From the NCBI RefSeq assembly GCF_004011695.2, contig NC_082423.1:62001-126000 (forward strand): a DNA stretch of 64,000 bases, written 5' to 3'. The number at the start of each line of letters is the position of its first letter. The stretch's first letter is position 1. Shown piece by piece: positions 37,701-48,214 of this stretch. A model generated the notes under the pieces. It saw only the letters and a list, made by a program, of their open reading frames with translations. It was not told the DNA's origin and made no database searches. Position numbers and translations under genes: made by a program. The stretch comes from Ascochyta rabiei (lineage: Eukaryota; Ascomycota; Dothideomycetes; Pleosporales; Didymellaceae).

Positions 37701-38985
37701 CTTTATTTATGTATTAATTAACAGAGAAGTCTATATAAGGATGCTACGCAGGTATTAGAAACTAGGCATAGTTCTATAGATATACAAGGCACTATATAAA
37801 CTAACAATCTCTCTACTCTTCTAGTAGATGGAATTTACATCTACTCTAACAAGCTATAGATTTGCAGTTGTTCCCTATAAGCCCTGTTGCTTACATAAGA
37901 ATAGAGGTACTATCTTCTTCTATATAGATAATATTATTATAGCTTATTACTAGACTAGAAAATATAAGGCAGACAAGGCTCTTAGCTATATTACTAACAA
38001 ATACTCTATTACAGGAGGAGATAATCTGCAATAGTTCCTAGGAGTAGAGATAACCTAAGACTAAAACAATCTAAGGATCCTTCTCTTACAGGCGTTTTAC
38101 ATTAACAAAATTAGCTCTCTAGCAAATAAGACAGACATACAACATAACACACTAATATTAAGCATTAAGCTTCTACTAAATAAACAGGAAGCTGCTGCAT
38201 TAGAAATTAACAAATACTAGAGAAAGATTAGATCTCTCTTCTTTACTGCAGTCACTACTAGGCCTAATATTGCCTTTGCCACATCTAGGCTGGCACAGTT
38301 TCTAACTAACCCTAGACAGCAGCACTATAACGTAGCAGATTAAGTACTATTATACCTACAAGGAACACAAGACCTATCTCTAACCTTTAGAGGCAGTAAG
38401 CACCTAGTAGTTCCTAGTAATGCATTATTTGCTAATAATACTCTTAATAGGAAGAGCTCCTTAGTATATACTATTAAACTATATAAAGGACTTATTACCT
38501 AGAGCGCTAATATATAATATACAGTTACTACATTAACAACTAAAGTAGAGCTACTTGCCCTAGCACAGGTAGTTAAGGAAGCTATCTTTATCTTATAACT
38601 ATTATTAGAACTTAGTATAAACCTCTTATAATTAACAATTACTATTTAATATAATAATACCTAGACTATCTATTTAATTAATAAGGAAGTCTCTAAACTA
38701 TAAACTAAACTACAATATGTAGACATTTACAACTACTAGCTACAACAAAAGGCAAACAAAGGCACTATAACAGTAACATATGTCCTATCTACTAAGATGT
38801 TAGCTAACAGACTTACAAAGGCTCTGCCTACAAGCAAGTAGTTAACCTTTCTAAGGTAGCTAGGACTATAGAAACATACTAAACAAAGAAAGCTAGCTAA
38901 CACCTAGATAGAATTACTTAACTAAAAGCTTGCTAACCTAGAGGTACAATAAGAGCTAAATGTGTCTAGCTTTAATAGAGCCTTA
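34787..38985 (+). pseudogene. Copia 2 pol remnant
   Basis: The RT region starts near 37440 (VYTYKLNKNYYLLRYKARLV, characteristic of Copia RT). The catalytic box YIDN lies at 37921-37932. RNase H starts near 38520 with VTTLTTKVELLALAQVVKEA. Integrase and gag parts upstream (34787-37400) are too damaged for me to place reliably. RIP-type stops throughout. Confidence 0.8.
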
Positions 38986-38999
38986 AAGCTAAGGGGGTG

Positions 39000-39153
39000 T
39001 GTTAGATAACTAACCTTGCCAAACCAAGCTAGGGTTAACCTTAGCTAACGTAGGGGCTAGCAGCACACACACATAAAATTAGCCATTAAGACAGATAATT
39101 ATTAATTAATTACCTTTATTATTATCTTTACATATTAAGCATATTATCTGACA
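39000..39153 (+). repeat. 3' LTR of Copia 2 (154 bp)
   Basis: It begins TGTTAGATAAC, ends ATTATCTGACA, and is followed by the actat duplication. Confidence 0.95.
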
Positions 39154-40756
39154 ACTATATCCTTATATCTAGACTTTAGAGTTCCTAGTCTAGATATAGA
39201 CTCCTATTTCTGGCTAGCGTACGTCTCTAAGTCTTAAGAGGTTATTATAGATATGCGTAGTTAATCTAGAATCTGAGAAAAATACCTCCTTTAATAGATA
39301 TCCTTAGTTGCTTACGCTACATGCTGCTTCTATACTACCTTTATTAACCTAAGTAATTTCTTAGCTATCTAGTTATTTAATAATTTTATCTAGTGTTTAA
39401 GACGTCTTAATGTGTAGAGTGCTTAATTAAGAGTTTGTTGTTACTAGGCAGGGTTGCTATAAACTAGTATTTAGTTTGTTTACTATTTTTTGTAAGTCTA
39501 TCTTATATTAAAGTCTATACTATACCAGCTTTATAATAGTTTAATTTAGTTTAAACTACTTAGGGGTTTCTAAATTATTATTAATTTAGTAATACTTACT
39601 AAAATTATAGCACTGTTTATAAGCTAGACATATGTCTACAGCTTTTGCTACATTCCCTCTTTAGAAAAACTAAGACTTATTACTAGATGCATTCATTTTA
39701 AGCTTTAATCACCTTTAATTTAGGGCTGTAGATAGCGCTCTAATTTACATACTTAAGGCGTCCCTCTGTATATTTAAGTAAGATTTACTGCTTACTATAA
39801 AGGCTCTACTATCTATTATAAAGGCACTTCTTATTCTACCTTATATTAGATAGGCTAGGCTTATATGCTTATAGAAGAGTTTTATTATCTACCTTTTTTA
39901 TATATTACTTTAGTTGCTTCCTACACTAGTAAATATTACTATCTTTACTAGGGTAATCTTTAAGACTACTTTTAGGAAGTTATCTATAACTAGCTTGCTT
40001 TATGTTATGTCCCCTATTTTAAGGGCTTCTATGTAAGTTAAAGCTTAGTTATATTTACTAAGCTATAGTTCCTAATCTAATAGGACTCTTATAGGCTTTA
40101 GTACTTTATAGTACCTTTCTTATACCCTTCTAATCTTATTATTAAGATCTACTCCTACTGCTGCCTTAACATTTATAATCTTAGTCTGTAGGGTACTATG
40201 TTTGTTAAAGCAGCTTACTTATAGATAAGGGCTAACTATAGTATTTAAATGTTTTATTATTACAGCTATATATTTCTATTTATCTTAGTAGTTTTACTTA
40301 TATATTTTATATAAGTTAAAAATTATTTTAAATTCTTACGCGTTACTATTATATACTTTCTCTCCTTCTACTAAGAGTTTTAATTATTATATTAGGGTAT
40401 TAGTAATTACTATAAAGGTATTAATAGGGTTAATTAATTCTTACGTATTTATGCGCGTATTACCCCTTATAGTTTATATTAAGGAAGATGCCTAAGTGCT
40501 CCTTAGAGCAGAGGCTGGTTTATATTCTAAGATAAGTAGAGGTTATAGTTTAATAGGCTTTACGCGTAGTTAAGTGTTACCTTCTAGGTCTATAATATCC
40601 CAGATTTTTAAAGCTTTACATTGCATCTTAAGTTAGTAATACTAGGAAATCTATTTACTTAAGTTAGTAAGAATAACTATTGCGTCCCTCTAGCTTTAGC
40701 TAGTTACTATTTTGCTTGTTATTAGCGCTTATTGTAGCAGCAGTAAGACTCTTTAT

Positions 40757-40924
40757 TATTAGATTAGATAGTAATAGTAATAAGTTAATAATAATGTGTT
40801 AATTATCTGTTATTGTTCTATATAAAGGTGATTTTCGTCTTATCTAGGTTCTAGTAGGGGTCCCTACACAGTTTCTTAGCAGGTGTATCGCCTAACCCAT
40901 TTCTCTAATACCTTTTATTCAACA
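40757..40924 (-). repeat. 5' LTR of minus-strand Copia 1 (168 bp)
   Basis: Read on the minus strand it starts TGTTGAATAAAAGG and matches 27287-27454 over its full length. Left of it (downstream in the element) is the shared agagtcttact segment. Confidence 0.9.
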
Positions 40925-41322
40925 CCTATATTATACTTAGTATCTAAAAAATTAGATATATTAGCTATAGTAGCTAGCTAAGGGGTAAATCCTTATGTAT
41001 CTAGCTTAAGGATATACTTAGTAATTACGTCCTCCCTAGTCTAGTCTATGGTCTGTTAAAATAGCGTATAATTAGCTTATATAGGTTGTTTTATATATTA
41101 AGCGTGTAGTATGCTGTAAGGCGTGTTATATATAGGTGCAGCGCATTACAGGGTAAGTATTACATCTTATTTAATTACCTAGAGCGTAAGTTGTATTAGA
41201 GCTTCTCTTAAGGGCGTAGATTAATGTTGTTGTTAAGGCATTGCGTGGTAAGGTGGAGGTTTGGTGTGGTCTTGGCAGAGTAGTCCGCTCACCCGTTTGA
41301 TCTGCTTACCTATGGAGTACGT
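40925..41322 (-). mobile_element. Truncated copy of pogo-type element C
   Basis: On the minus strand it begins acgtactccataggtaagca and continues with iterons, ccaagaccacacc and the transposase N-terminal region, as in 31404-31800. It stops abruptly at the Copia 1 LTR. TA at 41323-41324 marks its outer end, inserted in the LINE 3' UTR. The missing part is not found left of 27287. Confidence 0.8.
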
Positions 41323-41324
41323 TA

Positions 41325-43410
41325 TATGTAAGTGGTACCTACAACAAACAACAGACACCTAAAATCCTCTGTTTACTTCTTAGAGCATAGGCTCTTACTA
41401 TAGGACTTTAAACACACATTTACTAACGTACCCCACAGACAAAAGAATCAACAGACGAGAGAATTACTTTTGCCAAGCCCCTACTAAAACTCACCCCATT
41501 ATAGCCTAAAACACTACAAATTAGCGCTGTATAAGGCAACACAAGCTATAATATTACTTAGAGACTACTTCTATATTATTCTTGCACGTTTACGCGTTAT
41601 GTCTAGTCTTACTACACTATCTACAGCGCCTTTAGGTTAGCTTAGCCCTATTAGCGCGCACCTACTTCTTTGCCTTCTTACTATTACTACACACTCTAAA
41701 CTCTTTTAGAGATGTTAATTGCTAGCCCTCTTTAACTATTAGAGTACCTTCTTTCTTAACCTGCTTTCTTTTATGTAATTTTTGTTATATAGCTGCCTTA
41801 TTAGCAGCTTAAAGCTTAGCAATCTCTTGTTACGCTAACACAAGCTTGTGCGCAATTATAGCTGCCCTCTTTAAGACCTTCTTAAACGCTTTAACTATAG
41901 AGGTAGGCGAGCTATCTATATACCTCTAAATCCTTATCTTTATAAGCATTAATTACGACCTAAGTTTAAGGGTGTTACTTAGGGTTTATAACTGCTAGAG
42001 CTTATTATTAATAGGTAGTAGTAGTAATAGCGTGCGTAGCTTTATATTAAGGCTGCTTATAACCTGTTATAGGTTAAACAGGACTAGTCTAGCGCCTTAG
42101 AACCCCCCCTAAATATTACTAGAAGTAATTGCAGCGCTGTAGGCGCGTATAAAGTATAGTAGGAACTCTGTCTTTATAATATAGTTAATCTAGTTATATA
42201 TAAGTATTTTAGCTTAGCGCCTATACACCTTCTTTAAAGCAGCAAAATAAGCTACATTAAGAGGCTGTGTAAGGTGTAATAAGTAAGAAGGTAAACAGAG
42301 AGCAATAATCTTGTTATCCTTGTAGTACTGCTAGAATTTAAGAGAGTTATAGCTCTTATAACTATTAATAATAAGTAAATAGTAGGTGCTAACAGTACGC
42401 TCCTTTATATGCCTGTTAAAGTAGCTTATCTAGTCTAGACTAAGCTTGTTAGTAGTCCAGCCGTTATTAGAGACTCTAATAACCTAGTCTTAAGGCAGAT
42501 CCTCTTCTTTATACTAGGCAGAGAGGTAGTAGTAGGCCTTAAAGATAAGGAAGGCTAGAATAGCCTATCCTTTAGTATTAATGCCTACTATAGCTGTAGC
42601 CTACTCGCAGTTGCCTGGCTAGACTACCTTTAGCTGACCTTGTTGTTCTAAAGCTGTAACAACTACTCCTAGGGAGATCTAGCCTATTATAAAGCCTATC
42701 TTGTTAAAGTTATATATGTCTTTATCCTAGATGCTATACTTAGCTTTAATGTTTGCTACTAGGCTAAACTAGCCCTATAGAACCTTAGGATCCTTATAGA
42801 GGGCTCTCTTGTAGTTATACTTGCAATTAAACTTAACTTTAAGCTCTAGGTGTTACTTAACAAACATACTAGGCTAGTTTGTACTAATAGAGCCTAGACT
42901 ACGCTTAGTGCGTAAAGAATTAGCTATAGTAGCTATATCTAAAAGCTAAGAGGAAAATACTTACGCATCTAGCTTAGAAACATGTTTAATAATTACCTCT
43001 ACCTTATTATTGTCTAGCTTCTAGAAGTTAGCTATAGAATTAGCGTGTAAAGGTTATTCTGCGTATTGCTTACTTAGTGTAGCTTAAGGAACTCTGTAGA
43101 TAGCTGCAGCGCGTTACTAAGAGAGAGTTGCGTCTTGTTTAAGAGCCTAGAGCGCAAGCTGTATCTAAGCTTCTTCTAACACGTCTGAATAGTGTTGTTA
43201 AGAAGGCATTATTATGTGAAGGGTGGTTTGGTGGGGGCTTGGCAAAAGTGATTCTCTCGTCCGTTGATTCTTTCGTCCGTGGGGTACGTTATCCCCTTTT
43301 ACAAACAAGCTCCTTAAATTACTAGAGTAGCTTAACTACTCTCGTCTTATATAGTCTTAGATTCACACAGGACGTTAAACTTATCAATCAATCAATCAAT
43401 CAATCAACCA
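41325..43410 (+). mobile_element. Tad-type LINE 3' UTR and tail, split by element B
   Basis: The pieces 41325-41425 and 43290-43410 together match 6205-6425, the 3' UTR of the other LINE copy. The copy ends in six ATCA units and ATCAACCAACA at about 43383-43411, a simple-repeat tail as found on Tad LINEs. The change from RIP-affected to normal DNA happens exactly after this tail. Confidence 0.85.
41426..43289 (-). mobile_element. Pogo/Fot1-like DNA transposon B (1864 bp, full length)
   Basis: The ends acgtaccccacagac and gtccgtggggtacgt are flanked by TA at 41424-41425 and 43290-43291. The uninterrupted LINE copy near 6310 shows the empty target. Iterons are acagacaaaagaatca and acagacgagagaatta, then ttttgccaagcccct. 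The minus-strand transposase follows element A closely along its length; for example 42240-42330 matches 8740-8830. It is more heavily mutated than A. Confidence 0.92.
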
Positions 43411-44160
43411 ACATTCAAAGTTTCAATTAGTATGCTGGCGCCCGCAGCGCTGGAGACGATGAGTAATTCGATATGGTGTAAGGATTCTTGGAAGCGTCCG
43501 GAATTATACTGAGGACCACAAATGGTGGCCTAGATAATGACTTGAGGGGTTGCCCGTATAAGGTGGGGCCGTATAGGTGTTGAAATGAGAAGTCTTCATA
43601 GTATGCTCCTTTCGGTATTGGAGATACAAGCAAATTACCAATCAATTGGGAGCTTGTCGATAGCAGAAAATTCTTGCAGCTTTGAGCCGCGACGAGCGCG
43701 AACTGAATCAGGCAGAAGTATCATGTAAAGGAATCCTTAGCCTTTTCTCTCAGCCTAAGCCAGGTACCTCCATTTCCTTCGTACCTGTTTACCGCCGTTT
43801 GAGACCTGGATCCCTGTACTGTGCTATCTCATACTCTGCCTTGGATAGCTATTGAGTGTTGCGTTGCCAAGAACGGAGTATGAGGAACCGGTGTCAATTA
43901 CTAGAATGGATGCGGCGCCTTCGATGAAGGAAGACCGTTGCCAGGCATGCCACAGATGGCCATGCGCATTGTACCGTTCTCTTTAGTGCATCATGAGGAT
44001 GTCAACCTTGGAATAATAATCACTCGGTTTCGGTCTCAAGTTGTGCTTCGTAATGAATTACCCAGCGCAATGCCAGAATTGGAATGGAGCTTCCGAGAAC
44101 CCATTGAAGAAACGGCACACTGCAAAACCTGCTTCACTGGTTGCGGTTGGCATGAAGATT
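43411..44160 (-). pseudogene. Possible gene remnants at the compartment boundary
   Basis: Base composition is normal. On the minus strand a 72-codon open frame lies at 43427-43645. Separately, near 43910-43830, a frame of about 50 codons reads SFIEGAASILVIDTGSSYSV. It contains DTGSS, the active-site motif of pepsin-like aspartic proteases. The pieces are too short and disconnected for a gene model. DTGSS alone in a short frame may be chance. Confidence 0.25.
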
Positions 44161-44283
44161 AGTGCCTAGACTCAAACCCCATCATCAACGGCGGCAGCCA
44201 TTGTGGACCTGCCTCTACAAGCCGACAGTTTCCTGGAAGTTGGCTGATGAGATAATTTATGTCATTTATAAGGAAGTAGTATT

Positions 44284-44302
44284 AATAGTGGTAGTGGTAG
44301 TG

Positions 44303-44375
<73 letters not shown>
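44284..44375. repeat. (GTA)n microsatellite
   Basis: About 30 GTA/GTG units in a row. The long poly-Val and poly-Leu frames over it on both strands are artefacts. It lies just downstream of the gene ending at 44414. Confidence 0.95.
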
Positions 44376-44413
44376 AGGTATATAAATGCTCGTTGCAGTA
44401 ATTATAGAATTAT

Positions 44414-45488
44414 CTACATATCGACAGTTTGATGCATGACAAATTCTCGGCAAGCGCTTCTCTGCTGATCATTAATGGTTTCGGAAAAAGTCTTCCATCG
44501 ATTCATGTCAAATTCTGCTTCGTAGTACATGTAGCTCATTTGGCATTCCACCTGTCGATGACTAGAGTTCTTGCCATCGACCACGTCCCGCACGGCTTCA
44601 GCTACTTCGAAGCATACGAGTCGCAAGTCTGCCCAACAAATCAGCAAAGCGTGGAACAAATTGATGCAGAAATGCCTTACAGGATTTGAAAGTCCTGTTG
44701 TTGTCTTGGTATTCATACCGCTCACTCAGCACCGAACGAACTTGAGTGGAAGAAGACATGGCCTCGCCTGTATTAACCGAAGCTAAGACACGCTGCAACA
44801 CAGGTTCAAGCGCGAGTAGTGTGTCGTTTTCCAGAGAACCCCACGACGACATCGTCCTTTTAATCAAATTCCCATGTAGGTCGTTTATATGACAATCAAA
44901 TGCGTCCTTGTAGCTCGTGGGCTCTCTAGTAGCACGCAACCTTTGCATGAGCGTCAGCCAACCCAACACTACCGCAGGCGGCGTAATTTTACTGTAAACT
45001 CACCATGGCATTTGAACCAGATCTCTAAACGCCATCCGCGCAAACTCACTACTCTGTTGCATCATAATCGCAGCGCCCTCACCTGACGACGGCACATTCC
45101 CGAACGCGTCCGCCCACCATTTCAAGCTAGACCAGCTCCTGAAGTCGAGAATCTCCTTCATATACTCCCGCAGAAGGCTCTGCTCAGCGCCGCTCAGCGC
45201 AGGCGGGAAGTTCACAAACCAAATCGGCGCAAAGTTTGCTGCGATTGCTGTCGCGCGCACCGCTACCTGTGCGATGATAGGGATCCCCGAGCCGAGCGGC
45301 AGCCAGGGGATGAGCTGATTAAAAGTCTGTGAGAGTGCTGATCCTCCCATGATGCCGAAAATGCTTCCAGGGTCGAAGTTGGCTGTCTCGGTGTCGGCCT
45401 GCTGTGACGACTGCATTTCAAGGTCGAGGCCGGCCGGGATCTTCATCAGAGCTCCGATGATGGCGGGGGGAGTGCTTGGAGAGGCCAT
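44414..45488 (-). CDS. Uncharacterised family, paralog 1 (319 aa, 3 exons)
   Basis: Exons on the minus strand are 45488-45004, 44940-44681 and 44628-44414. Introns are 63 and 52 bp with GTGAGT and GTAAGG donors and GCTGAC/GCTGAT branch sites; phases are 2 then 1. Exon 1 has a hydrophobic middle (PIIAQVAVRATAIAANFAPI) and the family signature WFVNFP, then YMKEILDFRSW and WW, and ends in PW across the splice site. Exon 2 is helical and Lys/Arg/Glu-rich. Exon 3 starts RLVCFEVAEAV and contains YMYYEAEFDMNRW, matching paralog 3 (RLISFSVS, YVEYEAAFNRSLW). There is no N-terminal signal peptide. I do not recognise the family. The shared exon layout of the three copies is strong evidence that the gene is real. 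Confidence 0.8.
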
Positions 45489-46577
45489 AGCTGTTGTGTT
45501 TTGCTGACGGCTTCAAGTGTGCTGTTTTGTATTTCCTGCAAGTGCAGACAAGGTGTAGATTGTTTAGGAGCAGTCAGAAGCTGTAGTGATGTTGAACTGA
45601 TACAAAATGCCCTCGGTCGAACAAAACAACACAGACCACAAGAACAACTACCCACACCTGCATCAACGCCCTTTGTTCTACCACGCCCCGAAATCGCTCC
45701 ATAAAACTGCATTGCTACCACAAAACAATAAAGCTAGCGTATTCCTGCAAGATACCTAGCTAGCCGCATCACCAATCACTGCATTAGTCCGTAGCTTTAC
45801 CTCCCGTCTCAGCTCAGACGAGACCTAGTAACACAAGCACGTCATTATAACTCAGCTGCACCATCATAAAGAACGAGGCACAGACTAGCACAAATACGGG
45901 TCACCACAACTGTTCCGCAGGATTAGTAACCCCATGTACACATATTATTCTCTGTTTTCAATCTAAACGGTGGGGCTGCTCGACGCATTCGTGCCTTGCA
46001 CTTGAATAGTCCCCAGCCCTGATGTGATCTTTTCGGTGCATGTACGCTTTTGACGTGGTAGCTTTCATGTTAGCGGGTCATGTGAATACGGGTTGAAGGG
46101 TTCGTGGCATGACGTGTTTGATGGGTTGGGCATGCATGAAATGCGGGCATATCTAAGAGCTTGGCAGGGTTCTATGTGATATTGGGCTGTGGAGTTCTGT
46201 TTGCATCTTTGAGGGGTTTTGCATGTATGTGATGCGGCGGAGTGATCGTGATGTACAGGAGGTACGCGCGTCCTGGAACACCAAGTCCCCGTTATCAGCG
46301 AAGATCTCAGGGCACCTCGTATGCTGCCAGGCTCTTCCTGTGTAACGAGATGACTTCTCAGCAGCTGCTAGGAATCTGCATTTTGTTTCGACCATGTGCC
46401 TCTGCTAGTCGCTGTGATTTCTGGCCCTCTCGTGCAGGAGTAGGAACGTGGCATTGTTTTATCATTTGTTACTTCAGGGGGTTTTTAGAATTTGCCAATC
46501 ACAATTCAGTAGTCTCTTACTGATCACAAATCCACTGCGTGTACTCTTCTTGCGTGAACCAGTCCGTCATTAGATCC
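45489..46577. other. Intergenic region between paralogs 1 and 2
   Basis: It holds the upstream region of paralog 1 and the downstream region of paralog 2, both on the minus strand. Several short open frames exist, but none has a recognisable domain or fits an exon of the family. Confidence 0.5.
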
Positions 46578-47515
46578 TTACGTGACATAGTCGACAGTCA
46601 TACGCTGCACAATAGCCTTGCCAGTACTCAGCACATTCTCGTCCAACTTCTGGTCCTCGAAAAGCCTGCCATTGAGAATTGCTTCATATCCCATATTGCT
46701 TGTTTTCACTTCAGAACCAGCCCTTTCAAAACCAATAACTACTAGCTTCATCGCTGAACAAGGTTGGTTAGCTTATTCTTCACCACAAGATAGACTCTTA
46801 TGATAGGGACTATTGGACGTACATCCTCGAGACATCTCATCTCCCCCAGCATCTGGCAACAAGATGGCGAATCGCTGGACCTTTTCCAGTGTGTCAGCAG
46901 CCAAAGTCATGGCCTCAGAGATGTAGTTGGGGATGATGGCGAGACGTTCGTTGTTGATAGGAATGCCCTTGTCCTGGAGTGCACTCATGACAATGTCTCG
47001 AAAAATACGTTTGTCGTGGTTATAGTTGCCTGTCAGAGGGGAACTGCCTGTGTTCTCTGCTGCATCGCCGCGCATGGCCATCCTATATTGGCAAAAGTGC
47101 CATGGTTAGTCTCATAGATAATGGAGACGGCATTTGAGGACGAATGGAACTCGGATGATAAGCAGAGGTGAAAGTAGATAAACGCGACTTACCATGGCGT
47201 GCTCCTCATCAAATTGTCCAAAAGCTTTGAACGGAAGGAAGCTCGGTTCCAACTCGCTCGAGCGGATCCATGCTCGTTGGGAGGGGTCTTTAGTTTCTCA
47301 CTGACAGTGCTTTCAATCCTCGTGGCCCAGAGATAAAGTGTCTGTTGCAGGTATCGAGCACCATCGCTCGAAGAACTTCCAACTAGGCCCTCAGGGCCGA
47401 CTGGATTGAGGTAAAAGACAGTTTGCGGGTCCGCATCTGAGTCCAAGGCTTTGATGGGATCATCACGGCCCTTAGCAAAGATGGTCTTTTCGAGGGCTGC
47501 GATAGTTGAAGACAT
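46578..47515 (-). CDS. Uncharacterised family, paralog 2 (252 aa, 3 exons)
   Basis: Exons on the minus strand are 47515-47193, 47082-46823 and 46753-46578. Introns of 110 and 69 bp have GTAAGT and GTACGT donors and CTAAC branch sites. Phases (2, then 1) are the same as in the other two copies, and exon 2 has exactly the length of that in paralog 1 (260 nt). Exon 1 also ends TPW across the junction but lacks the WFVNFP motif; the matching place reads VFYLNPVG. Exon 3 begins MKLVVIGFERAGSEVKTSNM and has GYEAILNGRLF, aligned with the YEAxFN region of the others. It is the shortest and most divergent copy. It starts 699 bp from paralog 3 and is transcribed away from it. Function unknown. Confidence 0.75.
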
Positions 47516-48214
47516 AATGAAGGGGTACGGAGATAAAAGATTTCTAGCGGGTACTTGGGTTATGCGCGTACTGTTTACAGATTACAACAATTTCTTAGCA
47601 GTACATCATGTGTAATATACTGTTCTAACAAGGAACTCTTGGACTGGGCCGAGGCGCTAGGGCATGCACTACAGCCGAGACCATCACACTACTCTGGACT
47701 CAGCTCCGCCCCTTACGCGTACCAAGAGTCTCGGCTTAGCTTCATTTAGTGTACGAATAAAGATTGTGGTCAAGGCTTTTCCGTTTTCATTTGCAGCGGA
47801 TGCAATCTGAATTCATACGGTATACTCACACGGAAAAAAGCTGTTGGTTTATGGATCCTTGTTGATGCATGCAGTAATGGCTGGATCTACTAAGCAAAAA
47901 TCAGCCGCACCACGCAGTTCAGACAAAGCTGATGAACATCCCGAAATTGCTCTTGCAGCCAGCCACATTCCGAGCTATAGCGAGACTTCAGCGCGCCTCG
48001 GGCTGCAAGTACCCGAACGGTTCAGTGGAACGAGCCCGAAAACACTGCTTGCAGGCGAGGCGGTATGGCACCAATGCTATGCAATGGTGTGTGTTTGGAC
48101 ATATAAAGTCTGAGATGCGACCGCTGAACTTGCTATCATCTTCAGAAGCACTCGATCTTGCATACTCCTCTTTCGATTAGTTCTTAACCTACCCCAACAA
48201 CCCGAATTCGCAAC
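47516..48214. promoter_or_regulatory. Shared divergent promoter region of paralogs 2 and 3
   Basis: The 699 bp between two start codons on opposite strands must hold both promoters, unless one lies further away. A TATA-like catataaag sits at about 48099, some 115 bases before the ATG at 48215. No other element could be assigned. Confidence 0.5.

Larger units (their letters stand above)
30761..39153 (+). mobile_element. Copia LTR retrotransposon 2, nested in Copia 1
   Basis: Two 154-bp LTRs are flanked by exact actat duplications (30756-30760 and 39154-39158). After subtracting the nested elements C (31404-33266) and the Tc1/mariner copy (33436-34784), each with its extra TA, the element is about 5.2 kb. 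A purine tract ctaagggggtg ends at 38999. The sequence after the 5' LTR (agagtcttact) also occurs after the 5' LTR of Copia 1, a candidate shared primer-binding segment. Confidence 0.95.
27287..40924 (-). mobile_element. Copia LTR retrotransposon 1, interrupted by Copia 2
   Basis: After removing the inserted Copia 2 (30761-39153 plus five duplicated bases) the element is about 5.2 kb, a normal Copia size. The RT catalytic box on the minus strand at 28520-28531 reads YIDN. The left internal part (27455-30760) holds RNase H and RT, and the right part (39159-40756) the gag/integrase side. No target duplication is present: gtttg on the left against cctat on the right. The flanks are also unrelated repeats (R2 on the left, a truncated pogo-type end on the right). 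Either two copies recombined or the flank was rearranged. Confidence 0.85.

Noticed and set aside
44162..44453. Open frames of 79 and 63 codons over the GTA repeat
   Set aside because: They consist mostly of poly-Val or poly-Leu from the microsatellite and overlap on both strands.
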